From positions 2,728,001 through 2,792,000 of the forward strand of contig NZ_AP014924.1 of NCBI RefSeq assembly GCF_001544015.1: a stretch of DNA of 64,000 bases, read 5' to 3'. The DNA is from Limnochorda pilosa (GTDB taxonomy: Bacteria > Bacillota > Limnochordia > Limnochordales > Limnochordaceae). The stretch's first letter is position 1. Each line of letters opens with the position of its first letter. The notes beneath the pieces are model-generated. The model was not told where the DNA came from, did not search any database, and saw nothing but the letters and a program-made list of their open reading frames with translations. The translations under genes were made by a program, and so were the position numbers. Shown here piece after piece: positions 34,246 to 43,080 of the stretch.

Positions 34246-36930
34246 CTACGGTCCCTTGGCCGGAACCTGCGCGCCGGAGCCTGCCGCCGCCAGCTGCGCC
34301 AGCGCCGCCCGGCGCCCGGTTTCCAGGGCCCGCTCCAGGCCTGCGGGATCCCGGCCACCGGCCTCGGCCATGTCGGGCCGGCCGCCCCCGCCGCCCCCTG
34401 CCTCGCGGGCGGCCGCCTGCACGACCCGGCCGGCATGGAAGCCCCGCTGCACCAGGTCCGGCGTGGCCATGGCCACCAGCTGAACCCTTCCGCCTTCGGT
34501 GGTTCCCAGGACGACGGCTGCGGAGCGCAGCCGGTCGCGCACCCGGTCGCCCATGGTGCGCAGCTGCTCCTTCCCCACCCCCGAAACGGCCGCCACCACC
34601 AAGTGGGAGCCGTCCACGCTCTCGGCGCGGGCCAGGAGCCGTTCGGCCTCGGCCGCCGCCTGCTGCTCCAGCATCCGTTCCAGCCGGCCCTGAAGCTCCT
34701 CCACCTGGGCGGCCAGCCGCTCCACGTGCTGGGGCACCTCCTCCCGGGTGGTGCCCAGAAAGCGGGCGAGCCGCTCCCACCGCTCGCTCATCTCGTTCAG
34801 CATGTGAAGGGTCCCGTGGCCCGTCAGGGCCGTGACCCGGCGGACGCCGGAGGCGACGCTCCCCTCCTGGACGATCTTGAAGGGGCCCACCTCGGCCGAG
34901 GAGAGCACGTGGGTACCGCCGCAGAGCTCTCGGGAGTAGTCGCCGATCGTCACCACCCGCACCACGTCGCCGTACTTCTCGCCGAAGAGGGCCATGGCAC
35001 CCGAGCGCACGGCTTCGTCGTAGGGCATCTCGGAGACGGCCACCGGCAGGTCCTGGAGGACCCGGTCGTTCACCTGGTCCTCCAGGTCCCGAATCTGCCC
35101 GGGGTCCAGCCCCTGGAAGTGGGTGAAGTCGAAACGAAGGTAGTCGGGGTGGACCAGCGAGCCCGCCTGCCGGGCGTGCTCGCCCAGGGTCTCCCTCAGG
35201 GCCTTGTGGATCAGGTGGGTGCCCGTATGGTTGCGGGCCGTGTCCCAGCGGTGGTGGGCGTCCACCGTGGCCAGCACCGTCTCGTCCCGCCGGACCCGGC
35301 CCGAGACCACCCGGCCCCTGTGGACCACGAGCCCCGACACCGGACGCTGGACGTCCTCCACCTCCACCTGGCCGGCGGGCCCACTGAGGGTGCCCCGGTC
35401 GGGCACCTGGCCGCCGCTCTCCGCGTAGAAGGGGGTCCGGTCCAGCACCATCTCCACGGCCTGCCCGGCCCGGGCCTCGGCGACGGGCCGGCCGTCCACC
35501 AGCAGGGCAAGGACCTGCGCCTCGTCCTCCAGCCGATCGTAGCCCGTGAAGCGGGAAGGGGGCACCTCCCGGGAGAGATCCCGGTAGAGCTCCACACCCC
35601 GCTTCCCCAGGTAGCCCATCTCCTCCCGGGCCGATCGGGCCCGCATCCGCTGCGCCTCCATGTGGGCCTGGAAGCCGGACTCGTCCACCTCCAGGCCGCG
35701 CGCCGCCGCCATCTCCCGGGTGAGCTCGGGCGGGAAGCCGTAGGTGTCGTAGAGCCGGAAGACGCGCTCGCCGTCCAGGGCTTTCTCGCCCCGCCCCTGC
35801 GCCTCGTCGAGCGCCTCCTCCAGGAGCCCCATGCCCTGGTCGAGGGTCTCCGCGAAGCGGCGCTCCTCCCACGCCAGGACCTGCCGGATGTGCTCCCGCT
35901 GCCCCACCAGCTCAGGGTAGCCCTGCTTCATCTGCTCGACGACCCGGTCGGCCACGGTGGCCAGGAAGGGCTCCGAGAGGCCCAGGAGCCGCCCGTGCAG
36001 CGCCGCCCGCCGCAGGAGCCGGCGGAGGACGTAGCCCCGGCCCTCGTTGCCGGGCAGGATACCGTCGAAGACCATGAAGACCACGCCCCGCACGTGGTCC
36101 GCGATGACCCGCAGGGAGACGTCCCGCCCGGGGTCCTCCCCGTAGCGCACCCCCGCCATGCGGGCCACCTCGTCGAGGATGGGGCGCACCAGGTCCACCT
36201 CGAAGATGGAGGAGACCCCCTGGAGGACCGCCGCGGTCCGCTCGAGCCCCATGCCCGTGTCGATCCCCGTCTGCTCCAGGGGCGTCAGGTTCCCGTGCTC
36301 GTCCTGGTAGAACTGGATGAAGACCAGGTTCCAAATCTCCAGGAAGCGGTCGCACTCGCAACCGGGTGCGCACGTCTCCTGGCCGCAACCGTGGGCCTCG
36401 CCCCGGTCGTAGTAGATCTCGGAGCAGGGCCCGCAGGGGCCGACGCCGATTTCCCAGAAGTTGGACTCCTTGCCCAGGCGCACGATGCGATCCCCGGGGA
36501 GGGCGACCTGCTCGTGCCAGATGCGGAAGGCCTCGTCGTCGTCCATGTAGATGGTGGCCCACAGCTTCTCCCGGGGAAGCTGCATGCGCTCGGTGACGAA
36601 CTCCCAGGCCCACCGGATGGCGTCTTCCTTGAAGTAGTCGCCGAACGAGAAGTTCCCCAGCATCTCGAAGAAGGTTCCGTGGCGGTCGGTGTAGCCCACG
36701 TGGTCGATGTCGGCCGTCCGCAGGCAGCGCTGGAAGGTGGTCACCCGGCGTACGTCGGGCGTCTCGGTGCCCATGAAGAACGGCTTGAACTGGACCATCC
36801 CCGCCGCGGTGAGGAGGATGGTGGGGTCGTTCTTGGGCACCAGGGAACTGCCCGGCTTGTGGGCGTGCCCTTTGGAGACGAAGAAGTCGATGTACGCTTG
36901 CCGCAGCTCATCCGCCGTCCACCGAACCAT
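34246..36930 (-). CDS. alaS: Alanine-tRNA ligase
   Basis: It charges tRNA-Ala. The 894-residue protein has the class II catalytic core from the N-terminus (GHAHKPGSSLVPKNDPTILLT, TFQRCLRTADIDHVGYTDRHGTFFEMLGNFSFGDYF). The editing domain has RNHTGTHLIHKAL (HxxxH) and a CGGTH zinc site. The C-terminal C-Ala domain has a coiled coil and the glycine-rich GGGGGGRPDMAEAGG. ATG at 36930 follows GAGGAGG. A TTGACA promoter lies ~120 bases upstream; the leader lacks a T-box sequence. Confidence 0.98.
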   Translation of the reverse strand: MVRWTADELRQAYIDFFVSKGHAHKPGSSLVPKNDPTILLTAAGMVQFKPFFMGTETPDVRRVTTFQRCLRTADIDHVGYTDRHGTFFEMLGNFSFGDYFKEDAIRWAWEFVTERMQLPREKLWATIYMDDDEAFRIWHEQVALPGDRIVRLGKESNFWEIGVGPCGPCSEIYYDRGEAHGCGQETCAPGCECDRFLEIWNLVFIQFYQDEHGNLTPLEQTGIDTGMGLERTAAVLQGVSSIFEVDLVRPILDEVARMAGVRYGEDPGRDVSLRVIADHVRGVVFMVFDGILPGNEGRGYVLRRLLRRAALHGRLLGLSEPFLATVADRVVEQMKQGYPELVGQREHIRQVLAWEERRFAETLDQGMGLLEEALDEAQGRGEKALDGERVFRLYDTYGFPPELTREMAAARGLEVDESGFQAHMEAQRMRARSAREEMGYLGKRGVELYRDLSREVPPSRFTGYDRLEDEAQVLALLVDGRPVAEARAGQAVEMVLDRTPFYAESGGQVPDRGTLSGPAGQVEVEDVQRPVSGLVVHRGRVVSGRVRRDETVLATVDAHHRWDTARNHTGTHLIHKALRETLGEHARQAGSLVHPDYLRFDFTHFQGLDPGQIRDLEDQVNDRVLQDLPVAVSEMPYDEAVRSGAMALFGEKYGDVVRVVTIGDYSRELCGGTHVLSSAEVGPFKIVQEGSVASGVRRVTALTGHGTLHMLNEMSERWERLARFLGTTREEVPQHVERLAAQVEELQGRLERMLEQQAAAEAERLLARAESVDGSHLVVAAVSGVGKEQLRTMGDRVRDRLRSAAVVLGTTEGGRVQLVAMATPDLVQRGFHAGRVVQAAAREAGGGGGGRPDMAEAGGRDPAGLERALETGRRAALAQLAAAGSGAQVPAKGP

Positions 36931-37055
36931 CGATGAACCTCCTCGACGCAGCCAACGGCCACAGACAATGAAACCGCCGTGGGCCTCCCGCACCCCGTCG
37001 GGGCATCCGGGCAGGCACCGGAAGGCGGTGGACCAAGGGCTCGCAGATCACCCAT

Positions 37056-37085
37056 ATGGTACCTTGTGCCTTCAGGGGCTGTCAA
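37056..37085 (-). promoter_or_regulatory. Sigma-A-type promoter for alaS-ireB-ruvX
   Basis: Minus-strand TTGACA (37080-37085), an 18-base spacer, then TACCAT (37056-37061). The -35 lies in the last codons of the upstream exporter gene. The leader to alaS is about 120 bases and has a small CCC/GGG hairpin. Nothing in it resembles a T-box. Confidence 0.65.
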
Positions 37086-38097
37086 CTGCAAGCCGGAGCC
37101 CGGCCAGCGAGCGCCCGATCTCCCGGGCCACGGCCCCCACCGGGACCGCCAGGAAGAGCCCGGGGACCCCCGCCACCTGACCGCCCGCCAGCACCAGGAG
37201 CATCACGGTCAGCGGGTGGAGGGCCATGGTACGTCCCAGGACGAAGGGCGAGATCAGCGCCCCCTCGAGCTGGTGGATGCCGAGCATCCCCACCAGGACC
37301 CAGCCGGCGGTCGCGGGCCCCTGCTCCAGGGCCAGAAGCACGGCCGGAATGCCCCCCAGGATGGGGCCGAAGTAGGGGATCACCTCGAAGAGCCCCGCCA
37401 CCAGACCGCCGAAGAGGGCGAAGGGGACGCCCAGGGCGCGGAGGAGCACGGCCGTGAGGGTGCCGATGAGGACCGCCACCAGGAGCTGCCCCCGCACGAA
37501 GGCGGCCACCAGGTGACCGATACGGTCCAGGAGCGCGCCCACCTCCCGGCGAGGTCCCGCCGGCAGCGGCTCCAGTAACGCCCGGCGGAACCGGGGCCCG
37601 TCGCGGAGCAGGTAGTAGGCGATGACGGGGCTCAGCGCCAGCTGGAAGGCCTGAGTGAGCAGGGTCACCAGCCACTCGTCCAGCCGCGTGGCCACGCGGC
37701 TCACCCAGCCCCTGAGCCCCTCGCCGATGCTGGTGGCCACCGCCTCCCAAGGCGCCCCGAACCGGCTCAACCGGCCGAAGAGCAGGCCGATCTCCCGGGT
37801 GGCCGCCTCGCCCAGGGGCGAGATCTGGCCCAGGAAGCGGTCCAACTCCGCCATCAGGTTCGGCAGCAGGGTGACGAAGAGGACGAACCCCACCAGCGCC
37901 ACCCCCACGAAGCCCACCAGGATCGCCGCCTGCCGGGGGACGGAACGCGCCTCCAGCCGCCCCACCAGGGGGTGCAGGAGCGCGGCGAGCAGGGCGGCCA
38001 CACCCAGGGTCAGGATGAGGTGGCGAAAGATCCAGAGAAAGAGAAGGCCTGCCAGGAGCAGGCCGCCCAGCAGGCCCCAGCGCGGTCTGGCGGCCAC
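37072..38097 (-). CDS. AI-2E family transporter
   Basis: A 341-residue membrane protein of the AI-2 exporter/PerM superfamily. Paired hydrophobic segments occur near the N-terminus (about 10-45 and 60-85). A long amphipathic middle follows, and the family signature FEVIPYFGPILGGIPAVLLAL near 240. A C-terminal block of segments (GWVLVGMLGIHQLEGALISPFVLGRTMALHP) is also typical. The substrate is unknown: family members include autoinducer-2 exporters and Na+/H+ antiporters. GTG start at 38097. In Bacillus the equivalent beside alaS is YrrI. Confidence 0.92.
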   Translation of the reverse strand: MAARPRWGLLGGLLLAGLLFLWIFRHLILTLGVAALLAALLHPLVGRLEARSVPRQAAILVGFVGVALVGFVLFVTLLPNLMAELDRFLGQISPLGEAATREIGLLFGRLSRFGAPWEAVATSIGEGLRGWVSRVATRLDEWLVTLLTQAFQLALSPVIAYYLLRDGPRFRRALLEPLPAGPRREVGALLDRIGHLVAAFVRGQLLVAVLIGTLTAVLLRALGVPFALFGGLVAGLFEVIPYFGPILGGIPAVLLALEQGPATAGWVLVGMLGIHQLEGALISPFVLGRTMALHPLTVMLLVLAGGQVAGVPGLFLAVPVGAVAREIGRSLAGLRLAVDSP

Positions 38098-38100
38098 GCC

Positions 38101-38334
38101 TCAGCGGACCAGTTGCCGAAGCTGCGCGAGGCCGGCCCGTCCCACGTCCATCGCCCTGGCAAGCCCCGCCGTGGCCGCGGCGGCACCCCGCGTCACGGGG
38201 GTCCTCCGCACCCGGGCCAGGAGCCGCCCGGCCCGGCGGGTCCGGACCACCGGCCTGGGCCGGCTCATGTAGAGCGTCGTGGCCACGCCCAGGAGCATGC
38301 CCGCCGCGATCCCTCGCAGCATCCGCGAGAACAC
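38101..38334 (-). CDS. Small membrane protein of unknown function
   Basis: A 77-residue protein with one N-terminal membrane segment (MLRGIAAGMLLGVATTLY) and an Arg-rich, very basic remainder ending in ARAMDVGRAGLAQLRQLV. It resembles YtxH-type small anchors only in shape. It lies between mnmA and the AI-2E transporter, 3 bases before the latter. GTG at 38334 is chosen from its G-rich upstream site; a longer frame from 38379 overlaps mnmA. Confidence 0.6.
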   Translation of the reverse strand: MFSRMLRGIAAGMLLGVATTLYMSRPRPVVRTRRAGRLLARVRRTPVTRGAAAATAGLARAMDVGRAGLAQLRQLVR

Positions 38335-38375
38335 GTCCTTCCCCCCTTGCCAGCCTCCGTGCGAACCGGGGCCGC

Positions 38376-39548
38376 TCACCTAGTATGGTGCAGGGAAGGA
38401 CCCCTCACCCCCTGCGGTGCGGCGTGTGCAGCGGGGGTTCCTGGCTGGGGAGGGGCCTCGTTCCGGTCCTCCAGCGCCCGGGCGATGACGCCTCCCCCCA
38501 GGAGCAGGTCGTCCTGGTAGAAGACCACCGACTGCCCTGGCGCGATGGCCCGCTGGGGTGCCCGGAAGCGCACCGTCGCCCGCCCGCCGCCCAGGGGTTC
38601 CACCCGCGCGGGCGTCTCCTCGGAGCGGTAGCGGATCCTGGCCTGGGCCTCCAGCGGCTCCTCGAGCCCCGGGAGACCCACCCAGTTCAGGGCCTCCACC
38701 TCCAGGGCGTGGCCGTAGAGCTCGTCCTGGGTCCCCACCACCAGACGGTTGGCGTCGGCCTCGATCTCAACGACGTAGAGCGGCTCGGGCCAGGCGATTC
38801 CCAGGCCCTTCCGCTGGCCGACGGTGTAGTGGGCCACCCCCCTGTGGGTTCCCAGCCGCTCACCCCGCCGGTTGACGATCTCGCCGGGCCGGGCGTCCTC
38901 GGGCGCCCGCCGCTCCAGGAACCCGTGCAGGTCGTGGTCCGGGATGAAGCAGATGTCCTGGCTCTCACGCTTCTGGGCCACGGGCAGCCCGCGCTCCCGA
39001 GCCAGGGCCCGCGTCTCCTCCTTGCGGAGGTCCCCCAGGGGCATGAGGGCGTGCGCGAGCTGCGCCTGGGTCAGCCCGTAGAGGGTGTAGGTCTGGTCCT
39101 TGGCCGCGTCGGCCGCCTTGCGCAGCACGTACCGCCCCCGCGCCGCGTCGAAGCCCACCCGCGCATAGTGCCCCGTGGCCACGTAGGCGGCGTCCAGCTC
39201 CTGAGCCTTGTGCAGCAGCGCGCCGAACTTCACCTTCTCGTTGCACCGGATGCACGGGTTGGGGGTGCGGCCCCGCAGGTACTCGGAGGCGAAGCCGTCG
39301 ATCACCTCCCGGGCGAAGACCTCCTGGAAGTTGAGCACGTAGTAGGGGATGCCCAGGACGTCGGCCACCCGCCGGGCGTCCTCCACGGCCGAAAGGGAGC
39401 AGCAGCCCCCCTCGTGGTGGATGGGCAGGTCGCGGGGCCAGAGCTGCATGGTGACCCCGATCACCTGGTAGCCCTGTTCCTGCAGGAGCGCGGCCGCCAC
39501 CGAACTGTCCACGCCGCCGCTCATGGCTGCGAGCACCCTCTCGCCCAT
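38376..39548 (-). CDS. mnmA: tRNA-specific 2-thiouridylase MnmA
   Basis: It thiolates U34 of Lys, Glu and Gln tRNAs with sulfur from a cysteine desulfurase. The 390-residue protein has the PP-loop AMSGGVDSSVAAALL at the N-terminus. Catalytic cysteines lie in NPCIRCNEKVKFG (about residue 100) and ESQDICFIPD (about 198). TGHYAR and HYTVGQRKGLGI are also present. The final ~25 residues are Pro/Ala/His-rich and look like a lineage-specific tail. It follows the desulfurase gene by 40 bases, a partnership conserved from Bacillus (YrvO-MnmA). Confidence 0.97.
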   Translation of the reverse strand: MGERVLAAMSGGVDSSVAAALLQEQGYQVIGVTMQLWPRDLPIHHEGGCCSLSAVEDARRVADVLGIPYYVLNFQEVFAREVIDGFASEYLRGRTPNPCIRCNEKVKFGALLHKAQELDAAYVATGHYARVGFDAARGRYVLRKAADAAKDQTYTLYGLTQAQLAHALMPLGDLRKEETRALARERGLPVAQKRESQDICFIPDHDLHGFLERRAPEDARPGEIVNRRGERLGTHRGVAHYTVGQRKGLGIAWPEPLYVVEIEADANRLVVGTQDELYGHALEVEALNWVGLPGLEEPLEAQARIRYRSEETPARVEPLGGGRATVRFRAPQRAIAPGQSVVFYQDDLLLGGGVIARALEDRNEAPPQPGTPAAHAAPQGVRGPSLHHTR

Positions 39549-39588
39549 CCGTTCACCCCCTCTCGGTACCGCAGGGCTGCAGGCGCCT

Positions 39589-40749
39589 TCATGCGGTCTC
39601 CGCCGCCCGCGCCCGCCGCAGCCGCTCCACCGCCCGCGTCACGACCTCGACCACCCGTTCCACCTCGGCCTCCGTGTTCGGCGGCCCCAGGCTCAGGCGG
39701 AGCGCGCTCCGCGCCAGGTCGGCCGGGAAGCCGCAGGCCAGGAGGACGTGGGATGGCTCCAGGGAGCCCGACGTGCACGCAGAGCCGCTGGAGGCGGCCA
39801 CCCCGTCCATGTCCAGCCGCACCAGGAGCGACTCGCCCTCCACCCCGCCCTCGAAGACGAAGCTGGCCAGGCCCGGCAACCGCCGGGAGGGGTGACCCGT
39901 GAGCCGAGCCCCCTCCACCCGCCCCAGGATCCCCCGCACCAGCCGGTCCCGCAGGGCCTCGAGCCGCCGGGTATGTCCCTCCCGCGCCGCGGCCGCGAGC
40001 TCCAGCGCCCGCGCCAGGCCCACGATCGCCGCCACATTCTCGGTACCCGCCCGCCGGCTTCGCTCCTGGCCGCCCCCGTGAACGAGCCGCTCCAGCTCCA
40101 GCCCCTTGCGGACGTAAAGCGCCCCGACCCCCTTGGGCCCCTGGAACTTGTGGGCCGAGAGGCTGAGCAGGTCGCACCCGATCCGGTTCACGTCCACCGG
40201 CAGCAGCCCCACCGCCTGCACCGCGTCGGTGTGGAAGAGGGCGCCCGCCTCGTGGGCAAGGCGGCACAGCTCCTCCACGGGCTGCAGGGTGCCCACCTCG
40301 TTGTTGGCCACCTGCACCGAGACCAGGACGGCCCCCTCCCGCATCGCCGCCGCCAGCACCTCCGGGTCCACCTGCCCGGCCCTGTCCACGGGCAGCTCGG
40401 TCACCCGGAAGCCCAGGCGCGCCAGGAACTGCGCCGACTCCAGCACCGAGGGGTGCTCCACGCTCGAGACCACCACGCGGTCTCCCCCGCCCCGCCGGGC
40501 CAGGGCCGCCCCCACCAGGGCCATGGTGTTGGCCTCGGAGCCCCCTGAGGTAAAGACGATCTCGGCGGGCTCAGCCCCCAGCACCCGGGCCGTGGTCGCC
40601 CGGGCCTCGTCCAGGGCGTGGCGTGCCCGCTGGCCCTCGGCATGGAAACTGGAGGCGTTGCCGTACGCTTCGGTGAGGTACGGCTCCATCGCCTCCAGCA
40701 CGTCCGGGCGCAGGGGGGTCGTGGCGGCGTGGTCCATGTAGATCCGCAC
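39589..40749 (-). CDS. Cysteine desulfurase (NifS/IscS-like)
   Basis: A PLP enzyme that draws sulfur from cysteine for tRNA thiolation and Fe-S clusters. The 386-residue protein starts YMDHAATTPLRPDVLEAM. FTSGGSEANTMAL and the Schiff-base lysine in SLSAHKFQGPKGVGALYV are clear. The active cysteine is in SSGSACTSGSLEPSHVL. GTG at 40749 is preferred to 40782 by the GGGAAGGGG site upstream and the normal N-terminus. Position between an Rrf2 regulator and mnmA matches Bacillus YrvO, so tRNA thiolation is the most likely main duty. Confidence 0.95.
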   Translation of the reverse strand: MRIYMDHAATTPLRPDVLEAMEPYLTEAYGNASSFHAEGQRARHALDEARATTARVLGAEPAEIVFTSGGSEANTMALVGAALARRGGGDRVVVSSVEHPSVLESAQFLARLGFRVTELPVDRAGQVDPEVLAAAMREGAVLVSVQVANNEVGTLQPVEELCRLAHEAGALFHTDAVQAVGLLPVDVNRIGCDLLSLSAHKFQGPKGVGALYVRKGLELERLVHGGGQERSRRAGTENVAAIVGLARALELAAAAREGHTRRLEALRDRLVRGILGRVEGARLTGHPSRRLPGLASFVFEGGVEGESLLVRLDMDGVAASSGSACTSGSLEPSHVLLACGFPADLARSALRLSLGPPNTEAEVERVVEVVTRAVERLRRARAAETA

Positions 40750-40783
40750 CGCGGGCCCCACCCCTTCCCTTTCGGTCCTCACG

Positions 40784-41239
40784 CTAGATCTGGTACACGT
40801 ACCCCCCCGTCCGGGCCTGGAGCCGTTGGGTCTCGTGCACCAGGTCCGCGAGGGTGGTGGAGTCCAGCACCTGGTTCATGGTGGACGCGAGCCGTTGCCA
40901 GAGGACCTGCACCGCGCAGCGGGTCACGTGCCCGCACAGCTCCACGGAGGTTGGGTGCTGCACGCACTCCATGGGTGAGACCGGCCCCTCCAGCGCCCGG
41001 ACGATGTCGCCCACGGGGGTGGCCTCGGGGGCCTGGGCCAACTCGTAGCCTCCCTGGGCCCCCCGCACGCTCTGGACCAGCCCCGCCTTGCGCAGGATGG
41101 CCATCAGTTGCTCCAGATAGGGCTCCGAGATCCCCTGGCGCTCCGCCACGATCTTGAGCGGGATGGGCCCATCCCCGTAGGCCAGGGCCAGCTCCAGCAT
41201 GGCCCGCACGCCGTACTCGCCCTTGGTGGAGATCCTCAC
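40784..41239 (-). CDS. Rrf2-family regulator (IscR/CymR-like)
   Basis: A 151-residue winged-helix regulator. The N-terminus RISTKGEYGVRAMLELAL and the recognition region ISEPYLEQLMAILRKAGLVQSVRGAQGGYEL are classic Rrf2. Three cysteines near residues 93, 103 and 109 (ECVQHPTSVELCGHVTRCA) suggest an Fe-S cluster, as in IscR; Bacillus CymR lacks this. GTG at 41239 has GAGGAGG 7 bases upstream and gives the typical MRISTKG start. It heads the operon with the cysteine desulfurase and mnmA, and probably regulates it. Confidence 0.93.
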   Translation of the reverse strand: MRISTKGEYGVRAMLELALAYGDGPIPLKIVAERQGISEPYLEQLMAILRKAGLVQSVRGAQGGYELAQAPEATPVGDIVRALEGPVSPMECVQHPTSVELCGHVTRCAVQVLWQRLASTMNQVLDSTTLADLVHETQRLQARTGGYVYQI

Positions 41240-41331
41240 GGGCATGCCTCCTCGCGCCGCACCGTCGAAGCCCGTATGCCCCGGGCGACGCGGCCGGGGA
41301 ATTCCATGTAATCAGGTCGGCATTCGCCCAC

Positions 41332-41360
41332 AGTATAGCCATGGGCGCCCCAGGTGTCAA
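41332..41360 (-). promoter_or_regulatory. Strong sigma-A promoter for the Rrf2-desulfurase-mnmA operon
   Basis: Minus-strand TTGACA (41355-41360), a 17-base spacer and TATACT (41332-41337). Transcription would start near 41325, about 86 bases before the GTG of the Rrf2 gene. The leader has room for an autoregulatory operator; I could not define one. Confidence 0.75.
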
Positions 41361-41444
41361 TGGTGCTGTCGGCCCCACGGCGGCGCCGCAGGGTCCTGCC
41401 CGGCGAACGCTGCGGTCGCCAAGCGCAGGCGGAACGGCTGAAGG

Positions 41445-42770
41445 CTAGCCGGGCTCGGGAGATCGGCCTTCGCGCCACGCGGCCAGGCGGCGGGCCAGTT
41501 GCTTCTCGTAGCCCTGGTCGGACGGCTCGTAGTAGCGCCGCCCCGCCAGGTTCTCGGGCAGGTACGGCTGGGGCACGTGGTGGCCAGGGAAGTCGTGGGG
41601 GTAGAGGTAGCCCTCTCCATGGCCCAGCTGGCGGGCCCCCGGGTAGGACGCGTCCCGGAGGTGCGGCGGGACGGGGGCCCAACCCTTCTCCTTCAGGTCC
41701 TGCCGGGCCGCGGCCAGCGCCCGGTACGTGGCGTTGCTCTTGGGCGCCGTGGCCACGTAGAGGGCGGCCTGGGCCAGGTTGAGGGCCGCTTCGGGCAGCC
41801 CCACCAGCTCCAGGGCGTGCGCGGCTGCGACCGCCACCTGCAGCGCCTGCGGATCCGCGTTGCCCACGTCCTCCGAGGCGTGGATCACGATGCGGCGGGC
41901 GATGGCCCGGGGATCCTCGCCCGCCTCCAGCATCCGCACCAGGTAGTGGAGGGTGGCGTCGGGGTCTGATCCCCTCATGCTCTTGATGAAAGCGGAGAAG
42001 ACGTCGTAGTGCTGGTCGCCCTGGCGGTCGTAGAGGAGGGGCGCCTCCTGGAGCGCGGCCTCCACGTCTCCTTCCTCGATGCGCGCCCGCCCCGCCTGCT
42101 CGGCCAGCCAGGCCGCCGTCTCCAGGCCGTTCAAGGCTCGCCGGGCGTCCCCCGCCGAGGAGCGCACCAGCCGCTCGAGCGCTGGGGGATCCAGCTCCAG
42201 GCGACCCTCCAGGCCTTGACGCGATGCGAGGGCCCGCAGGACCAGGGCGCGCACGTCGTCGCCCGCCAGGGGCCGGAGCCGGAAGAGCCGGCAGCGGGAG
42301 AGGAGGGGGCTGTTCACCTGGAAGAAGGGGTTCTCGGTGGTGGCGCCCACCAGGAGGACGGTGCCGTCCTCGACCGCGGGGAGGAGCGCATCCTGCTGGG
42401 CCTTGTTGAACCGGTGGATCTCGTCGATGAAGAGCACCGTCCGGCGGCCATGGAGGCGCCACCGTTCGGCGGCCTCCTGGATTACCCGGCGCAGGTCCGC
42501 CACGCCCGAGGTGACCGCGTTCAACTGCTCGAAGTGGGCACCGCCGCGCCGGGCGATGAGGTGGGCCAGGGTGGTCTTTCCCGTCCCCGGTGGGCCGTAC
42601 AGGATCATGGAACCCAGCCGCCCGCCCTCCAGCGCGACCCGCAGGGGACGCCCCGGCCCCACCAGCTCGCCCTGCCCCACCAGCTCGTCCAGGGTCTCAG
42701 GCCTCATCCGGGCGGCCAGGGGAGCCTGGCGCTGGCGCTCGCCGCGGGAGGCCGCTTCGAAGAGGTCCAT
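41445..42770 (-). CDS. rarA: Replication-associated recombination protein RarA (MgsA)
   Basis: An AAA+ ATPase of the clamp-loader type that acts at stalled replication forks. The 441-residue protein has PLAARMRPETLDELVGQ, Walker A YGPPGTGKTTLAHLIA near residue 60, Walker B VLFIDEIHRFNKAQQDALLP near 113, and sensor 1 GATTENPFFQVN. The C-terminal tetramer domain has AFIKSMRGSDPDATLHYL and IHASEDVGNADP. It lies just after the 6S RNA gene, as in Bacillus (yrvN). Confidence 0.97.
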   Translation of the reverse strand: MDLFEAASRGERQRQAPLAARMRPETLDELVGQGELVGPGRPLRVALEGGRLGSMILYGPPGTGKTTLAHLIARRGGAHFEQLNAVTSGVADLRRVIQEAAERWRLHGRRTVLFIDEIHRFNKAQQDALLPAVEDGTVLLVGATTENPFFQVNSPLLSRCRLFRLRPLAGDDVRALVLRALASRQGLEGRLELDPPALERLVRSSAGDARRALNGLETAAWLAEQAGRARIEEGDVEAALQEAPLLYDRQGDQHYDVFSAFIKSMRGSDPDATLHYLVRMLEAGEDPRAIARRIVIHASEDVGNADPQALQVAVAAAHALELVGLPEAALNLAQAALYVATAPKSNATYRALAAARQDLKEKGWAPVPPHLRDASYPGARQLGHGEGYLYPHDFPGHHVPQPYLPENLAGRRYYEPSDQGYEKQLARRLAAWREGRSPEPG

Positions 42771-42800
42771 CCCTACCCCTCCCCTGCCGGGCGCCCATAC

Positions 42801-42833
42801 AAAAAGGCCGCGAGGACACGCAGGGCGTGCCTC
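42801..42833 (-). terminator. Intrinsic terminator after the 6S RNA gene
   Basis: Read on the minus strand, GAGGCACGC and GCGTGTCCTC (42812-42833) form a strong stem with a 3-base loop. GCGGCC then TTTTTG (42801-42805) gives the U-run. This is the only canonical terminator recognised in the window. Confidence 0.8.
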
Positions 42834-42857
42834 ACGGTCTCAATGGAGCACTCCGCC

Positions 42858-43040
42858 GTGCCGCTGGGGACCTGACCTACGATGAACCTGCGCTCAGCAG
42901 GTGGGTGCCCTCCTGACCGCTCTGCGCTTCCCCGTTCCGGGGCCTGCGCCTCACGGCCAGAGCCGGGCTCCCCGTATCGTGGTGTTGGCTCATACACGGC
43001 CAGATTGACCGCGCACACGGCAGAGTTGCGCTCTCGGCAC
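42858..43040 (-). ncRNA. ssrS: 6S RNA
   Basis: A 183-nt RNA predicted to mimic an open promoter and trap the housekeeping RNA polymerase. The ends pair perfectly: GTGCCG (43035-43040) with CGGCAC (42858-42863). An apical hairpin is at 42924-42949 (GCGC outer arms with CCCCG/CGGGG inside). The ends agree with the promoter, whose -10 places the start at about 43040. No frame is coding. Its place between the aspS/pxpBC block and rarA matches Bacillus bsrA between aspS-yrvM and rarA. The central bubble cannot be verified by eye. Confidence 0.8.
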
Positions 43041-43044
43041 CCCC

Positions 43045-43074
43045 ACTATAGCACACGGGCGGGCAGCCCCGCAA
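43045..43074 (-). promoter_or_regulatory. Promoter of the 6S RNA gene
   Basis: Minus-strand TTGCGG (43069-43074), an 18-base spacer and TATAGT (43045-43050). The predicted start falls on the first base of the closing stem. Confidence 0.7.
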
Positions 43075-43080
43075 CCGGCC

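Noticed and set aside
36931-37070. T-box leader before alaS
   Set aside because: No specifier loop, antiterminator sequence or terminator was seen in the ~120-base leader. The same was true before hisS.
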